DNA from: JABCZH01 sp963803775
GTDB taxonomy: Bacteria > Acidobacteriota > Terriglobia > Terriglobales > Acidobacteriaceae
Reading direction: 5' to 3'
DNA length: 64,000 nucleotides
Assembly: GCA_963803775.1 (NCBI GenBank)
Contig: CAWDNS010000001.1
Span: forward strand, 62,001-126,000
Below, in pieces: positions 43,554 to 52,144 of this stretch; position 1 is the stretch's first letter, and each line of letters starts with the position of its first letter. The notes under the pieces were generated by a model. The model made no database searches and was not told where the DNA came from. It was given only the letters and a program-made list of their open reading frames with translations. The position numbers were made by a program, and so were the translations under genes.

Positions 43554-44831
43554 ATGGTCGAAGAAAGCCGCAACATTCGTCGCGAGGTTTTGCCCAACGG
43601 GCTAACCGTTATCACCGAGCAGATGCAGCACATTCGTTCGGTCTCGATTGGGATTTGGATCAAGAGCGGGTCGCGCGATGAGGACCCGCAATGGAATGGC
43701 ATCTCCCACTTCATCGAGCACATGGTATTCAAGGGCACGAAGCATCGTTCGGCCGAGGACATCGCCCGCCAGGTGGACTCCATCGGCGGGGGCATGGACG
43801 CCTTCACCGCCAAAGAATGCATCTGCTTCAACGTCAAAGTACTGGATGAGCACTTGCCCATCGCGTTGGACGTGCTCAGTGACTTGGTTCTAAACCCGGT
43901 GTTTGCTCCCGAAGACATTGGCCGCGAACGCGGCGTGATTCTCGAAGAAATCAAAATGGATGAGGACAGTCCCGACTATCTTGTCCATGAGATCTTCACC
44001 CAGAATTTCTGGAAAGACCATCCTCTGGGAAAGCCGATTTTGGGCACCAAGATAACGGTGAAGAAGTTTGAGCGGGACCCGATGCTGGACTTCTATGCCC
44101 AGCGGTTTGCTCCAGGAAATGTCATCATCTCTGCAGCTGGCAACTTGAAGCACGAGCAGTTTGTGGAGTTGGTTGCGAAGCATTTCCAGCACATGAAGCC
44201 GGTAAAGAACGGCTTTCACAGCCCGCAACCTGAGATTGTGCCGCGCATCATCATGCGCAACAAGAAGTCGCTGGAGCAGGTACAGATCTGCGTTGGCGTG
44301 CCATCCCATCCCATTGCCCACGAGAGACGCCACGCTTCTTACATTCTGAACACCCTGCTGGGCGGAGGCATGAGTTCCCGTCTGTTTCAGAATATTCGTG
44401 AGCGGCAGGGACTGGCCTACGCTATCTACAGCGATCTGAGTCCGTATCGCGACACCGGATGCCTCTCGGTATATGCCGGCACTTCGCGGGAGTCCGCCGC
44501 CAAGGTGGTGCAGTGCATTGTGTCCGAATTTCGCAAGTTGAAATCGGAATCCGTGCCGGCAGAGGAACTGCGCCGCTCCAAAGACCAGTTGAAAGGCAGT
44601 CTGATGCTGTCGCTGGAGTCGTCGACGTCGCGCATGTCGAACCTCGCCCGGCAGGAGATGTATTTCGACCACTTCTACAGCATGGACGAACTACTGGAGA
44701 AAATCGAAAGCGTCACGGCAGAGGAACTACAGGCCCTGGCCAACGAGTTCTTCCATACCGATTCCGTCGCCGTCACCGTCCTCGGCAATCTGAACGGATT
44801 GAAGCTGACCCGGGACCAACTAGCCTGCTGA
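43554..44831 (+). CDS. M16 family zinc protease (processing-peptidase type)
   Basis: The 425-residue protein has the inverted zinc motif HFIEHMVFKGT (HxxEH) and the third ligand Glu in RERGVILEEIKMDEDSPDY. The C-terminal half contains GGGMSSRLFQNIRERQGLAY, the R/Y substrate-binding pair of the family. It resembles bacterial homologues of mitochondrial processing peptidase. It lacks an obvious signal peptide, so a cytoplasmic role is likely. The gene diverges from rlmN. Confidence 0.93.
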   Translation: MVEESRNIRREVLPNGLTVITEQMQHIRSVSIGIWIKSGSRDEDPQWNGISHFIEHMVFKGTKHRSAEDIARQVDSIGGGMDAFTAKECICFNVKVLDEHLPIALDVLSDLVLNPVFAPEDIGRERGVILEEIKMDEDSPDYLVHEIFTQNFWKDHPLGKPILGTKITVKKFERDPMLDFYAQRFAPGNVIISAAGNLKHEQFVELVAKHFQHMKPVKNGFHSPQPEIVPRIIMRNKKSLEQVQICVGVPSHPIAHERRHASYILNTLLGGGMSSRLFQNIRERQGLAYAIYSDLSPYRDTGCLSVYAGTSRESAAKVVQCIVSEFRKLKSESVPAEELRRSKDQLKGSLMLSLESSTSRMSNLARQEMYFDHFYSMDELLEKIESVTAEELQALANEFFHTDSVAVTVLGNLNGLKLTRDQLAC

Positions 44832-44924
44832 GGTCCTCCTCCGGCATACCGCCCAACCGACAGTGGCGTTTGCAAGGGTTTCAGGGCATACTTATGGCGA
44901 TTCGCCCCTGCGGGAGAATTGCCT

Positions 44925-45728
44925 ATGCCCATCACCCTCAAAGACGACAGCCACTTCGAAGCGCAAGGCCTTCCGCCAGCGCCAAGAACTGACGCGAAAC
45001 AGCGTCGCCGCATGCTGCTCGCCATGGCGGTTCTGCTGATCGCGGTTGTGATCGTCTTCATTAAAGACCGTGAATTGTGGTTTTCATCCGGCTCCGAATC
45101 GGAGTCCGGCAATCAGAGCGTTCAGAGTGCTGCGCCAAGTGCGCCAGGCCCCATTCCGTCGATCCCTGCTGCGGAAACCGCTGCGCCAGCCGCTACTGCT
45201 CCTTCCACTACCAAGAAGCGGCCAACTCCGCGAGTCTCGTCGGCAACAGACAAAGCTCCTGCCCCGATGATCTCGGCTACGGATCGGGCTGTACTGCCTC
45301 CGCTGGATGTCGAGGTCGTTGCCGGCAACGCGCATCAGGCTCTGGCTGCGTCCAACAATTCCGTCAAGGTAGAAATGCAGCCCGCAGGCAACGGCGAAAC
45401 AACTGCTTCTGCGTCCGTCCCGGAGGGCAATGCGGACGCGCACGTAAGCCTTTCTCCGAATATCGCCGAAAGAGTTACGCGCCCAGTGCAGCCAAGTTAT
45501 CCGCTGCTGGCCAAGCAAATGAAGGTTCAAGGGGCGGTGGTGTTGCAGGCATTAATTGACAAGACGGGACACATCGAGGACCTGCACGTGGTCAGCGGAC
45601 CCACCATTCTTGCCGCCGCCGCCCGAGAGGCGGTCAAGCAGTGGCACTTCAAACCGTATTACCAGGCAGGTCAGGCGGTGGAGACGGAAGCGCGTATCAC
45701 GGTGAATTTCACCATCTCGACTTACTGA
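44925..45728 (+). CDS. TonB-like energy-transducing protein
   Basis: A 267-residue protein with a cytoplasmic N-terminus, one transmembrane helix (MLLAMAVLLIAVVIVFI, about 28-45), a Pro/Ala/Ser-rich periplasmic spacer and a C-terminal TonB domain (about 180-265): RPVQPSYPLLAKQMKVQGA, KTGHIEDLHVVSGP and AVKQWHFKPYY. TonB couples the proton motive force to outer-membrane receptors; no ExbB/ExbD genes are close by. GGGAG lies 8 nt before ATG 44925. It could power the two TonB-dependent receptors at 52-56 kb, which is inference. Confidence 0.88.
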   Translation: MPITLKDDSHFEAQGLPPAPRTDAKQRRRMLLAMAVLLIAVVIVFIKDRELWFSSGSESESGNQSVQSAAPSAPGPIPSIPAAETAAPAATAPSTTKKRPTPRVSSATDKAPAPMISATDRAVLPPLDVEVVAGNAHQALAASNNSVKVEMQPAGNGETTASASVPEGNADAHVSLSPNIAERVTRPVQPSYPLLAKQMKVQGAVVLQALIDKTGHIEDLHVVSGPTILAAAAREAVKQWHFKPYYQAGQAVETEARITVNFTISTY

Positions 45729-46235
45729 TTGCCTCTGCTCAGGCTGGAAGTTGTCCAACCCGTGTGCGAGGAATCAGCCACAAAAATTAACAGGCGTCCC
45801 GACTCTTTCGAGTCATTGGACGCCCGGGCAGCCCTCCCCCAGAACTGCTCACCTACGACCTTAAGTGCAGTGACACTTTTTGTGAATAGCCCGTCCGTGC
45901 CACTGTGACCCACGGTCGTGCTATGGACGAGGGAAACAACTCGGCTGGCTGCCCTAACACCATTGACCGGGGTCGCGCAAATGTCAATGAGTGATAACGC
46001 CCTGATAGCAACAGTTGATTTCCAGTCTGCGCAAACTCGCATCTTGACTAGCGAGATATCAATTCGCGCAAACTCCGCTAAACTTCTAATTCTGCAGGTG
46101 TCCGCTGACATAGGGCCGTTCTCCTCTTGCAGCTTCTCGCCCGCCTACATAATATTCCGGCTGTGGCTTGCTCTGGCGCGAGCGGAACTCGCTGGCGCTA
46201 GATGTGGCCGCCGAATCCACTCTTGAGAGTGATTT
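45729..46235. other. 507-bp intergenic region with hairpins
   Basis: No credible gene is seen. A stem pairing GGCGTCC (45793-45799) with GGACGCC (45818-45824) encloses GACTC/GAGTC. Read on the minus strand it has a GAAA tetraloop and is followed by TGTTAATTTTT, the form of a rho-independent terminator. On the plus strand, AAGTG-CAGTGA-CACTT with TTT (45863-45881) is a weak terminator for the TonB-like gene. Frames on either strand here lack ribosome binding sites and family motifs. Confidence 0.4.
45780..45824 (-). terminator. minus-strand terminator-like hairpin
   Basis: On the minus strand GGCGTCC-AAT-GACTC-GAAA-GAGTC-G-GGACGCC is followed by TGTTAATTTTTG. No minus-strand gene is known upstream, so it may end an unannotated small RNA. 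Confidence 0.4.
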
Positions 46236-47540
46236 ATGATCGGCAGAAGAATTGGACTGGCAGTGATCGTCTCCGTGTTGGCAGCTGCCGGGCTAGCGAG
46301 CGCCGCGCAGAAGCCTGCTGATAACGGGTATACCTTCAAAGTTTTGCATTATTTTGATTGCGATCCGGGTTGCCTCACGGGGGCTGATCTGCAATCGGGT
46401 CTGACCCTCGACAGCGATGGGAATCTGTACGGGGTTGCATTCCTCGGTGGCGGCAATTTCAATTGTGCGGGCGAAGGGCAAGGATGCGGCACGATATTTC
46501 GCCTGTCGCCGGGAAGTCATGGAGGGTGGGAGTTCACTACCCTGATCGAATTTGATGACACGGATGGCGGATATCCGCTCACCAGTCCGATATTCGACGC
46601 GGCGGGGAACTTGTACGGAACTGCATACCTCGGCGGCCAATACGGTTACGGGACGGTGTACGAACTTTCACCGGGGAAATTGAAGCTAAATACGATTGTT
46701 ACCTTCAACGGGGCCAACGGAATCGCTCCTTTAGGAAATATCGTCTTTGATTCGGCGGGTAACCTGTATGGGGTTACACAGGATGGCGGTGCCTTGAAGT
46801 GCGATGGTGGAGACGGATGTGGCACTGTATATCAACTCTCGCCTCAGGGAGATGGAACGTGGACGCAGACCACGCTGGCGAGCTTCACCGGCGACAATGG
46901 AGCTTTTCCTTACGCGGGCCCGGTCCTCGGTACAGATGGGAATTTATACGGATCGACCCAACAAGGCCGCCCGGCCAAGTACGGCTCGGTTTATGAGCTG
47001 TCGCCCGGCCCGGACCAAAGCTGGGTGCTCACAACGATTTTCCGGTTTAACGGGGAAAACGGCGCGAATCCCGAGTATAGCCTGGTGTTTGACAAGGTGG
47101 GCGATCTATACGGAACCGCGGTCGAGGGTGGCGACCTCAATTGCACGGCGGATGGTTGCGGCACTGTGTTCCGGCTTTCGCCGAATAGCAACGGAACCTG
47201 GAAGGAAACGACCCTGCATGTATTTTCGGCGGGTGAGGGCAATTTCCCGTCATCGAGCCTCAGCATGGATGCGGCGGGCAACCTGTACGGCACCACATAT
47301 GCCGGAGGAGACTACACCAATTGTCTTAACGGATGCGGCACCATCTACCGGCTGTCACCGCAGTCGAATGGCACCTGGAAGTACACGGGTCTGCTCGACT
47401 TTGATGGGCCGCACGGAGCAAGTCCCGAGGGGGGACTTACAGTCGATCCAGCTGGGAATGTTTTTGGGGTCACTAATCTAGGTCCCACTTTCACGGGCGG
47501 CACGGTATTTGAGCTCTCGCCCACGACCGACTCCCGTTAA
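46236..47540 (+). CDS. secreted GloVer tandem-repeat protein
   Basis: The 434-residue protein has a signal peptide (GLAVIVSVLAAAGLASAAQ) followed by eight or so tandem repeats of about 45 residues. Each carries GNLYGT or GNLYGV, a GG pair, GCGTVFxLSP, and often GTWxxTxL...F. This matches the tandem-repeat GloVer family that is abundant in Acidobacteriota and probably forms a beta-propeller; function is unknown and no anchor is visible. GAGAG about 9 nt before the ATG is a weak ribosome binding site. Confidence 0.88.
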   Translation: MIGRRIGLAVIVSVLAAAGLASAAQKPADNGYTFKVLHYFDCDPGCLTGADLQSGLTLDSDGNLYGVAFLGGGNFNCAGEGQGCGTIFRLSPGSHGGWEFTTLIEFDDTDGGYPLTSPIFDAAGNLYGTAYLGGQYGYGTVYELSPGKLKLNTIVTFNGANGIAPLGNIVFDSAGNLYGVTQDGGALKCDGGDGCGTVYQLSPQGDGTWTQTTLASFTGDNGAFPYAGPVLGTDGNLYGSTQQGRPAKYGSVYELSPGPDQSWVLTTIFRFNGENGANPEYSLVFDKVGDLYGTAVEGGDLNCTADGCGTVFRLSPNSNGTWKETTLHVFSAGEGNFPSSSLSMDAAGNLYGTTYAGGDYTNCLNGCGTIYRLSPQSNGTWKYTGLLDFDGPHGASPEGGLTVDPAGNVFGVTNLGPTFTGGTVFELSPTTDSR

Positions 47541-47580
47541 GTAATGGAAATGTTTGTCCGCGAAATGATTCCATATCATT

Positions 47581-47607
47581 CGGGACGGAGGCGCCCTTTT
47601 AGTCCCG
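47581..47607. terminator. hairpin between convergent genes
   Basis: CGGGAC (47581-47586) pairs with GTCCCG (47602-47607) between the GloVer gene and the GGDEF gene. It lacks a U-run, so it is only a possible terminator. Confidence 0.3.
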
Positions 47608-47734
47608 CGTATCCCGGTCTCCTTCGTGGGAATCATACAAGGTGTTCGGCGCAGCCGGGGCAACTGGCGAAAAATTGCTATTGCACTCATTGACCTTGGC
47701 TGTGGGCTGAAATTAAGGGATTCCAGACTCGTTC

Positions 47735-48739
47735 CTAGCCAATGTGAGCGGCCGGCTCAACAGCCGCGGCAACTCCCACCCGGTTCCGCCCTTGAGCCTT
47801 GGCGGCGTAAAGGGCGGTATCGGCTGCGCGCAACAACATCTCGCTGCTCTGAGGGTGTTCACCGTCTTCACAGCCGGAAGCAATACCAATGCTGAGAGTG
47901 ACTGCCACGGGACCAGCGCTGGTTTCAAATTTGGACTCGGCAATCGAGCGGCGTAGGCGCTCGGCGCTGGCGGCCAAGTCCGCCGGGCCGCAGCCGGGCA
48001 CAATGACCAGAAATTCTTCTCCCCCATAGCGACCTACCGAATCGTAAGTGCGGACTCCCTCCGCCAGACGGCGACCCACTTCCTTCAAGACTACGTCTCC
48101 CCCTAAGTGCCCATAGGTGTCGTTGATCTTCTTGAAATGGTCAACGTCGGCCATCATTACCCCCAGCGGCTGGCTTGACCGTTGCTGGCGTTCGACTTCG
48201 TTCTTCAGAAATCCGATGATCGCTCCCCGGTTCCAGAGTCCGGTGAGTGCATCGTGAGCAGACTCGTATTGCAAAGTATCGTGCGCGCGGATAAGAGCCG
48301 CTTGCAGTTCCAGTATGCGCTTGCCAGCGCGCACGCGGGCCCGCAATTCGTCTACGTCAAAGGGCTTGGTCAGGTAGTCATCCGCCCCCGCATCCAGGCC
48401 TGCGACCACGTCCTCGCGGTCATCTTTGGCGGTAAGCAACAGAACGTAGCAATAAGGACCTTGCTCGCGCCCGCGGATCTTGCGGCAGACTTCGATCCCG
48501 TCCATGCCCGGCATCATCCAGTCGAGAACCGCCTTAGGCGGTGCCGTAGGTTGCTGCAACGCTTCCCAGGCGTCGACTCCGTTCTTCACCGCAGTGACAC
48601 GATAGCTCCATTTTTTAAACCAACTTTGGAGAATGCGCAGAAAAATCGGATCATCCTCGGCCACCAGAACAGAATTAAGATTCGAATTCGTCTCACCGGA
48701 ATCTGGACTGGAGTCAAGAGCCTTGATGAATTCTTTCAC
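47735..48739 (-). CDS. response regulator with GGDEF domain (diguanylate cyclase)
   Basis: The 334-residue protein has a receiver domain (about 24-145) with VLVAEDDPIFLRIL, phospho-Asp in VLDWMMPGMDG and Lys in DYLTKPFDVDE, then a GGDEF domain (about 165-325). The active site reads GRYGGEEFLVIVPG, and the inhibitory site RxxD is present as RTYD a few residues before, so an active, feedback-controlled cyclic-di-GMP synthase is expected. It resembles PleD with a single receiver. The start overlaps the hybrid kinase gene by 4 nt, making it the last gene of the TonB receptor-YfiR-kinase unit. Confidence 0.94.
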   Translation of the reverse strand: MKEFIKALDSSPDSGETNSNLNSVLVAEDDPIFLRILQSWFKKWSYRVTAVKNGVDAWEALQQPTAPPKAVLDWMMPGMDGIEVCRKIRGREQGPYCYVLLLTAKDDREDVVAGLDAGADDYLTKPFDVDELRARVRAGKRILELQAALIRAHDTLQYESAHDALTGLWNRGAIIGFLKNEVERQQRSSQPLGVMMADVDHFKKINDTYGHLGGDVVLKEVGRRLAEGVRTYDSVGRYGGEEFLVIVPGCGPADLAASAERLRRSIAESKFETSAGPVAVTLSIGIASGCEDGEHPQSSEMLLRAADTALYAAKAQGRNRVGVAAAVEPAAHIG

Positions 48740-51474
48740 TGGTGCACTCCGGTGGTTTGCCGCACTGCGGCGCTCAGCTGCTCCATTTCACCCTGAAGCT
48801 GCTCGAATATGGGTGAAGCCTGCAAGAGCTGGCGGTCGCGGCCCATGGTCTCCAGTTGTTTCGCCATTTGGGAAACGTTGGTGGCTCCCAGATAAGCGCT
48901 TTCCCCCTTCAAGCTGTGGGCTGCGCGTGACACCGCTTCGGGATCACCCTCCGCCACCGCTTGCCGTAGCTGGGCCATCAGCTTGGGTGATTCTTCAAGA
49001 AAAATCCGGCAGATGTCTTGTAATAGCTCCTCGTCACCTTCAACGCGGTCAAGCGCGGCCGCCTTGTCCCAGTTACTGGTCGCTGCGGGCGCAGCCAGGG
49101 ATCGAAGTTGCGTCGCAACCCCGGTAAGCGCCTGCTGGATATCGCTAAAGCGCACGGGCTTGGTAATGTAACCATCCATTCCCGCCGCCAGGCACTGTTC
49201 GCGATCACCTTTCATGGCGTGTGCAGTCATGGCAAAGATTGGCAAATGGGCGCCGCTACGTTTTTCGCTCTCACGAATCGCCCTCGTGGCAGCCAGCCCA
49301 TCCATCTCGGGCATTTGCACGTCCATAAAAACCATGTCGAACTTGCTGTTGGTGGCAAGCGATAACGCTTCTCGTCCGTTGTGCGCCATGGTGGGTGCGT
49401 GCCCCATCTTTTCCAGAACACGAACGATCACAGCTTCGTTCACCGGATTGTCTTCAGCGACCAGCACCTGGAGACGGCGCGGGGCTTCACGCAAGCTGTG
49501 ACGCGTCACCAACGAGGCAGATCCGGGGACCTCGGCATGCTTGCCGAGGGCCGCTAGCAGTGCGGCCAGCAGATCGTCCTTGAGCACGGGCTTGAGCAGG
49601 TAGGCGGCGATGCCCAGGTCGCGGCAGCGCGCCCCCTCGCCCGGCTGGCCGGCTGAGGTCAGCATGAGAATGTCGGAACCGACGAGGGTTGAATCGCGCT
49701 GCACTGCTGTCACGAACTCGAATCCATCCATTCCCGGCATGCGGCCATCCGTCAAAATCACACGGAACGGTTCTCCCCGAGCCTGGGCTGCTTTGAGGGC
49801 CGCCAGGGCTTCTGGGCCACTGGCAGCACCGGTGGGGCGCATTCTCCATTGCAACGCCATGCCTTGCAGAATGCGACGGTTGGTTTCGTTGTCATCCACG
49901 ACTAGAACCGGCACGTCCTTGAGTTCCTGCGGTAGGGCTGGCAGTTCCACCGCTTTGGGCTCAGCCACGCAAAACTGCGCAGTGAAGTGAAAGGTGCTCC
50001 CCTTTCCTATCTCGCTTTCAACCCACACTTTTCCGTCCATCATTTCCACTAAGCGTGAGGTGATGGCCAAACCTAGACCGGTGCCGCCGTACTTGCGAGT
50101 GACGCTGTTGTCGGCTTGCGCGAATGCCTGGAAAATGATGTCCCGCTTGTCGTCAGGAATCCCGACCCCGGTATCGCTTACCTTGAAGTGCAGTTCCGCG
50201 CCAGCGTCTCCCTGGGGATAGGACTCAATCTCCACCAACACCTGCCCCTTGTCGGTGAACTTGATGGCGTTGCCTACCAGGTTGGTCAATATCTGCCGTA
50301 GCCTGCCGGGGTCGCCGTTGAGGTGCGAAGGAACGTCGGCGTTGACGTCGTAGGCCAGTTCCAGATTCTTTTCGTGGGCGCGGAGCGCCATGGTTTTCAT
50401 AATCTCGCCCACACAGGCCGCCAGGTTGAATTCGATAGATTCCAGTTCGAGTTTGCCGGCCTCCACCTTGGAGAAATCCAGGATGTCATTGATCACGCTC
50501 AGCAAGGCCTCACTCGAAGATTTCACCAAGAGCAGATAACTGCGTTGTTCCTGGTTGAGTTCGGTGTCCAGGGTGAGTTCGGTCATGCCCATGATGCCGT
50601 TGATCGGAGTGCGAATTTCGTGGCTCATATTGGCCAGAAATTCGCTCTTAGCCCGACTCGCGGATTCTGCGGCATCCTTGGCTGCTACCATCTGGATGTT
50701 TAAGGTCATCAGATCGGCGGTCCGGCGGGCGACTTCTTCTTCCAGCGTGTCCCGGTGACGCTGTAGTTCGACGTCCCGGCTTTCGATTTGCGAGAGCATC
50801 TCGTTGAAGCCGGTCATGAGCAGCCCAACCTCATCGCTACTGACCACCGGAAGACGCAAAGCGTAGTTTTGCTGCGCGGAGACCTCGCGTGTCGCCTGGA
50901 GCAGCCCGAGAATGGGAGCCGAAATCAGTTTCTGCAACCGCGCCGCCATCAGCAAGGCCGCGCCACAGGAAAGCACCAGCACAAAACCGATGACCAGAGG
51001 ATAGGCTCGCAAGCGGGCTTGCATTTCCGAGAAATCCGATTCCACATATACCGTGCCGATGGTTTCCTTGCCCAGTCGAACCGGCCGGAACTGCAACAAA
51101 CGTCCGTTCTCGAAGAAGCTGCCCTCGCTGCGCGGCGGAGGAGGAGAAAACAACTTGCCGCTCCCGCTGCGCTCGTAGGTAGCAAAGGGTTGGCCTTCGG
51201 CGGTATAGAGACAAGCGGCGGTCACGTGGGGCTGGGTGTGCAGCGACCGCAAAACGTCTTTCGCGGCTTGGGCGTCATGAAAAGTCAGGGCGGCGGTGCT
51301 GTTCTCCGCCACCATGTTTCCAAGAGTGGAGGCGTCGTTCACCATGCCCCGCCGCAGTTCAACAATGTCATACACAACAATAGCGAGGCAGGCCAGCAGC
51401 AGCGCCAACCCGCTGATGGCGATGATGATTACCATCAGCTTTCTCCCGATCGACAGGTTCTGCACCCAGCTCAC
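48736..51474 (-). CDS. hybrid sensor histidine kinase with CHASE8-like sensor, two receivers and HPt
   Basis: A 912-residue kinase. Transmembrane helix 1 (about 13-35) and helix 2 (about 158-178) enclose a periplasmic domain with NMVAENSTAALTFHDAQAA and TAACLYTAEGQPFATYE, the pattern of CHASE8 sensors such as that of YfiN. HAMP (180-235), coiled coil, HisKA with phospho-His 285 in NMSHEIRTPINGIMG, and HATPase follow. Two receivers have Asp in ILTDGRMPGMDG and VFMDVQMPEMDG, and a C-terminal HPt has AAHSLKGESAYLGA. It overlaps the YfiR gene upstream and the REC-GGDEF gene downstream by 4 nt each, giving a ready phosphorelay partner. Confidence 0.94.
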   Translation of the reverse strand: MSWVQNLSIGRKLMVIIIAISGLALLLACLAIVVYDIVELRRGMVNDASTLGNMVAENSTAALTFHDAQAAKDVLRSLHTQPHVTAACLYTAEGQPFATYERSGSGKLFSPPPPRSEGSFFENGRLLQFRPVRLGKETIGTVYVESDFSEMQARLRAYPLVIGFVLVLSCGAALLMAARLQKLISAPILGLLQATREVSAQQNYALRLPVVSSDEVGLLMTGFNEMLSQIESRDVELQRHRDTLEEEVARRTADLMTLNIQMVAAKDAAESASRAKSEFLANMSHEIRTPINGIMGMTELTLDTELNQEQRSYLLLVKSSSEALLSVINDILDFSKVEAGKLELESIEFNLAACVGEIMKTMALRAHEKNLELAYDVNADVPSHLNGDPGRLRQILTNLVGNAIKFTDKGQVLVEIESYPQGDAGAELHFKVSDTGVGIPDDKRDIIFQAFAQADNSVTRKYGGTGLGLAITSRLVEMMDGKVWVESEIGKGSTFHFTAQFCVAEPKAVELPALPQELKDVPVLVVDDNETNRRILQGMALQWRMRPTGAASGPEALAALKAAQARGEPFRVILTDGRMPGMDGFEFVTAVQRDSTLVGSDILMLTSAGQPGEGARCRDLGIAAYLLKPVLKDDLLAALLAALGKHAEVPGSASLVTRHSLREAPRRLQVLVAEDNPVNEAVIVRVLEKMGHAPTMAHNGREALSLATNSKFDMVFMDVQMPEMDGLAATRAIRESEKRSGAHLPIFAMTAHAMKGDREQCLAAGMDGYITKPVRFSDIQQALTGVATQLRSLAAPAATSNWDKAAALDRVEGDEELLQDICRIFLEESPKLMAQLRQAVAEGDPEAVSRAAHSLKGESAYLGATNVSQMAKQLETMGRDRQLLQASPIFEQLQGEMEQLSAAVRQTTGVHQ

Positions 51475-52043
51475 TGATTTCCCCCTGCGTCGCCGTTCAG
51501 CACAACTTTGGCCACCGTCAGCAGCCGGGCGCTGATCTTCAGATGGGCAAGTTCTGCGGCCTTGAGGTTGATCTCGAAGCGCACTCGTCCATCGTCGAGC
51601 ACAAAGTTGATGGTTCCTCCCGCGGTGGCAAAGCCGGGAGCGTCTCCAACAATAAGCACGCTCGCGCCTTTGAGACCTTGAAGGATTGAGGGCAAGCGCG
51701 CCTTTTCCGAAGCCGCGATGAACAGAATTTGGCAGGCTCGCGCCTGAGGTACGCCGTCAGGATGCGCAACTTCGATGCGGTGACCGTTTACCGTCTTATC
51801 CACGATTACCTGCTCGAAGTCGCGTCCGAAAGGATCCTGGCCGAGCACGCAAATTTGCAGTGCAGAATCGGCGCTGGCAAATGCATCCGCAGGCCATTCC
51901 ACGAACCTTGCGAAGTTGAATAAGAAAGCCGCCTTGACCTGATACTCGGTGGCCGACTGGGCCTGTGCTACCGCGGCCAACAGAGACAACAGGACTCCGA
52001 GGAGGGACCGTTTCCAACGTCGCGCCAGGCGTCGCTCAAGCAT
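51471..52043 (-). CDS. YfiR-like periplasmic protein (DUF4154)
   Basis: The 190-residue protein has a signal peptide (RSLLGVLLSLLAAVAQA) and the YfiR/DUF4154 pattern: YQVKAAFLFNFARFVEWP, LQICVLGQDPFG, ARACQILFIAASE, GASVLIVGDAPGFATAGGTI and NFVLDDGRVRFEINLKAA. In Pseudomonas, YfiR sits in the periplasm and inhibits the cyclase YfiN through its CHASE8 domain. Two Cys (in ICVLG and ACQIL) are placed as in the family. ATG 52043 has GGGAG 9 nt upstream; a longer frame to 52148 would overlap the receptor gene. It overlaps the kinase gene by 4 nt. Confidence 0.92.
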   Translation of the reverse strand: MLERRLARRWKRSLLGVLLSLLAAVAQAQSATEYQVKAAFLFNFARFVEWPADAFASADSALQICVLGQDPFGRDFEQVIVDKTVNGHRIEVAHPDGVPQARACQILFIAASEKARLPSILQGLKGASVLIVGDAPGFATAGGTINFVLDDGRVRFEINLKAAELAHLKISARLLTVAKVVLNGDAGGNQ

Positions 52044-52144
52044 GGTGGAAAACTCCCACTTGGGACTGTCGACATTGGCATCGCGCTGTTTCAAAGTTGC
52101 GTTTCTCCTCCGGAACGACGCCTGTTGCGAATGGTTTAAGAACT

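Noticed and set aside
45722..46111. 129-codon minus-strand open frame
   Set aside because: It contains a terminator-like hairpin near its end, has no ribosome binding site and shows no family motif.
45918..46226. 102-codon plus-strand open frame upstream of the GloVer gene
   Set aside because: No ribosome binding site, no recognisable domain, and composition unlike the neighbours.
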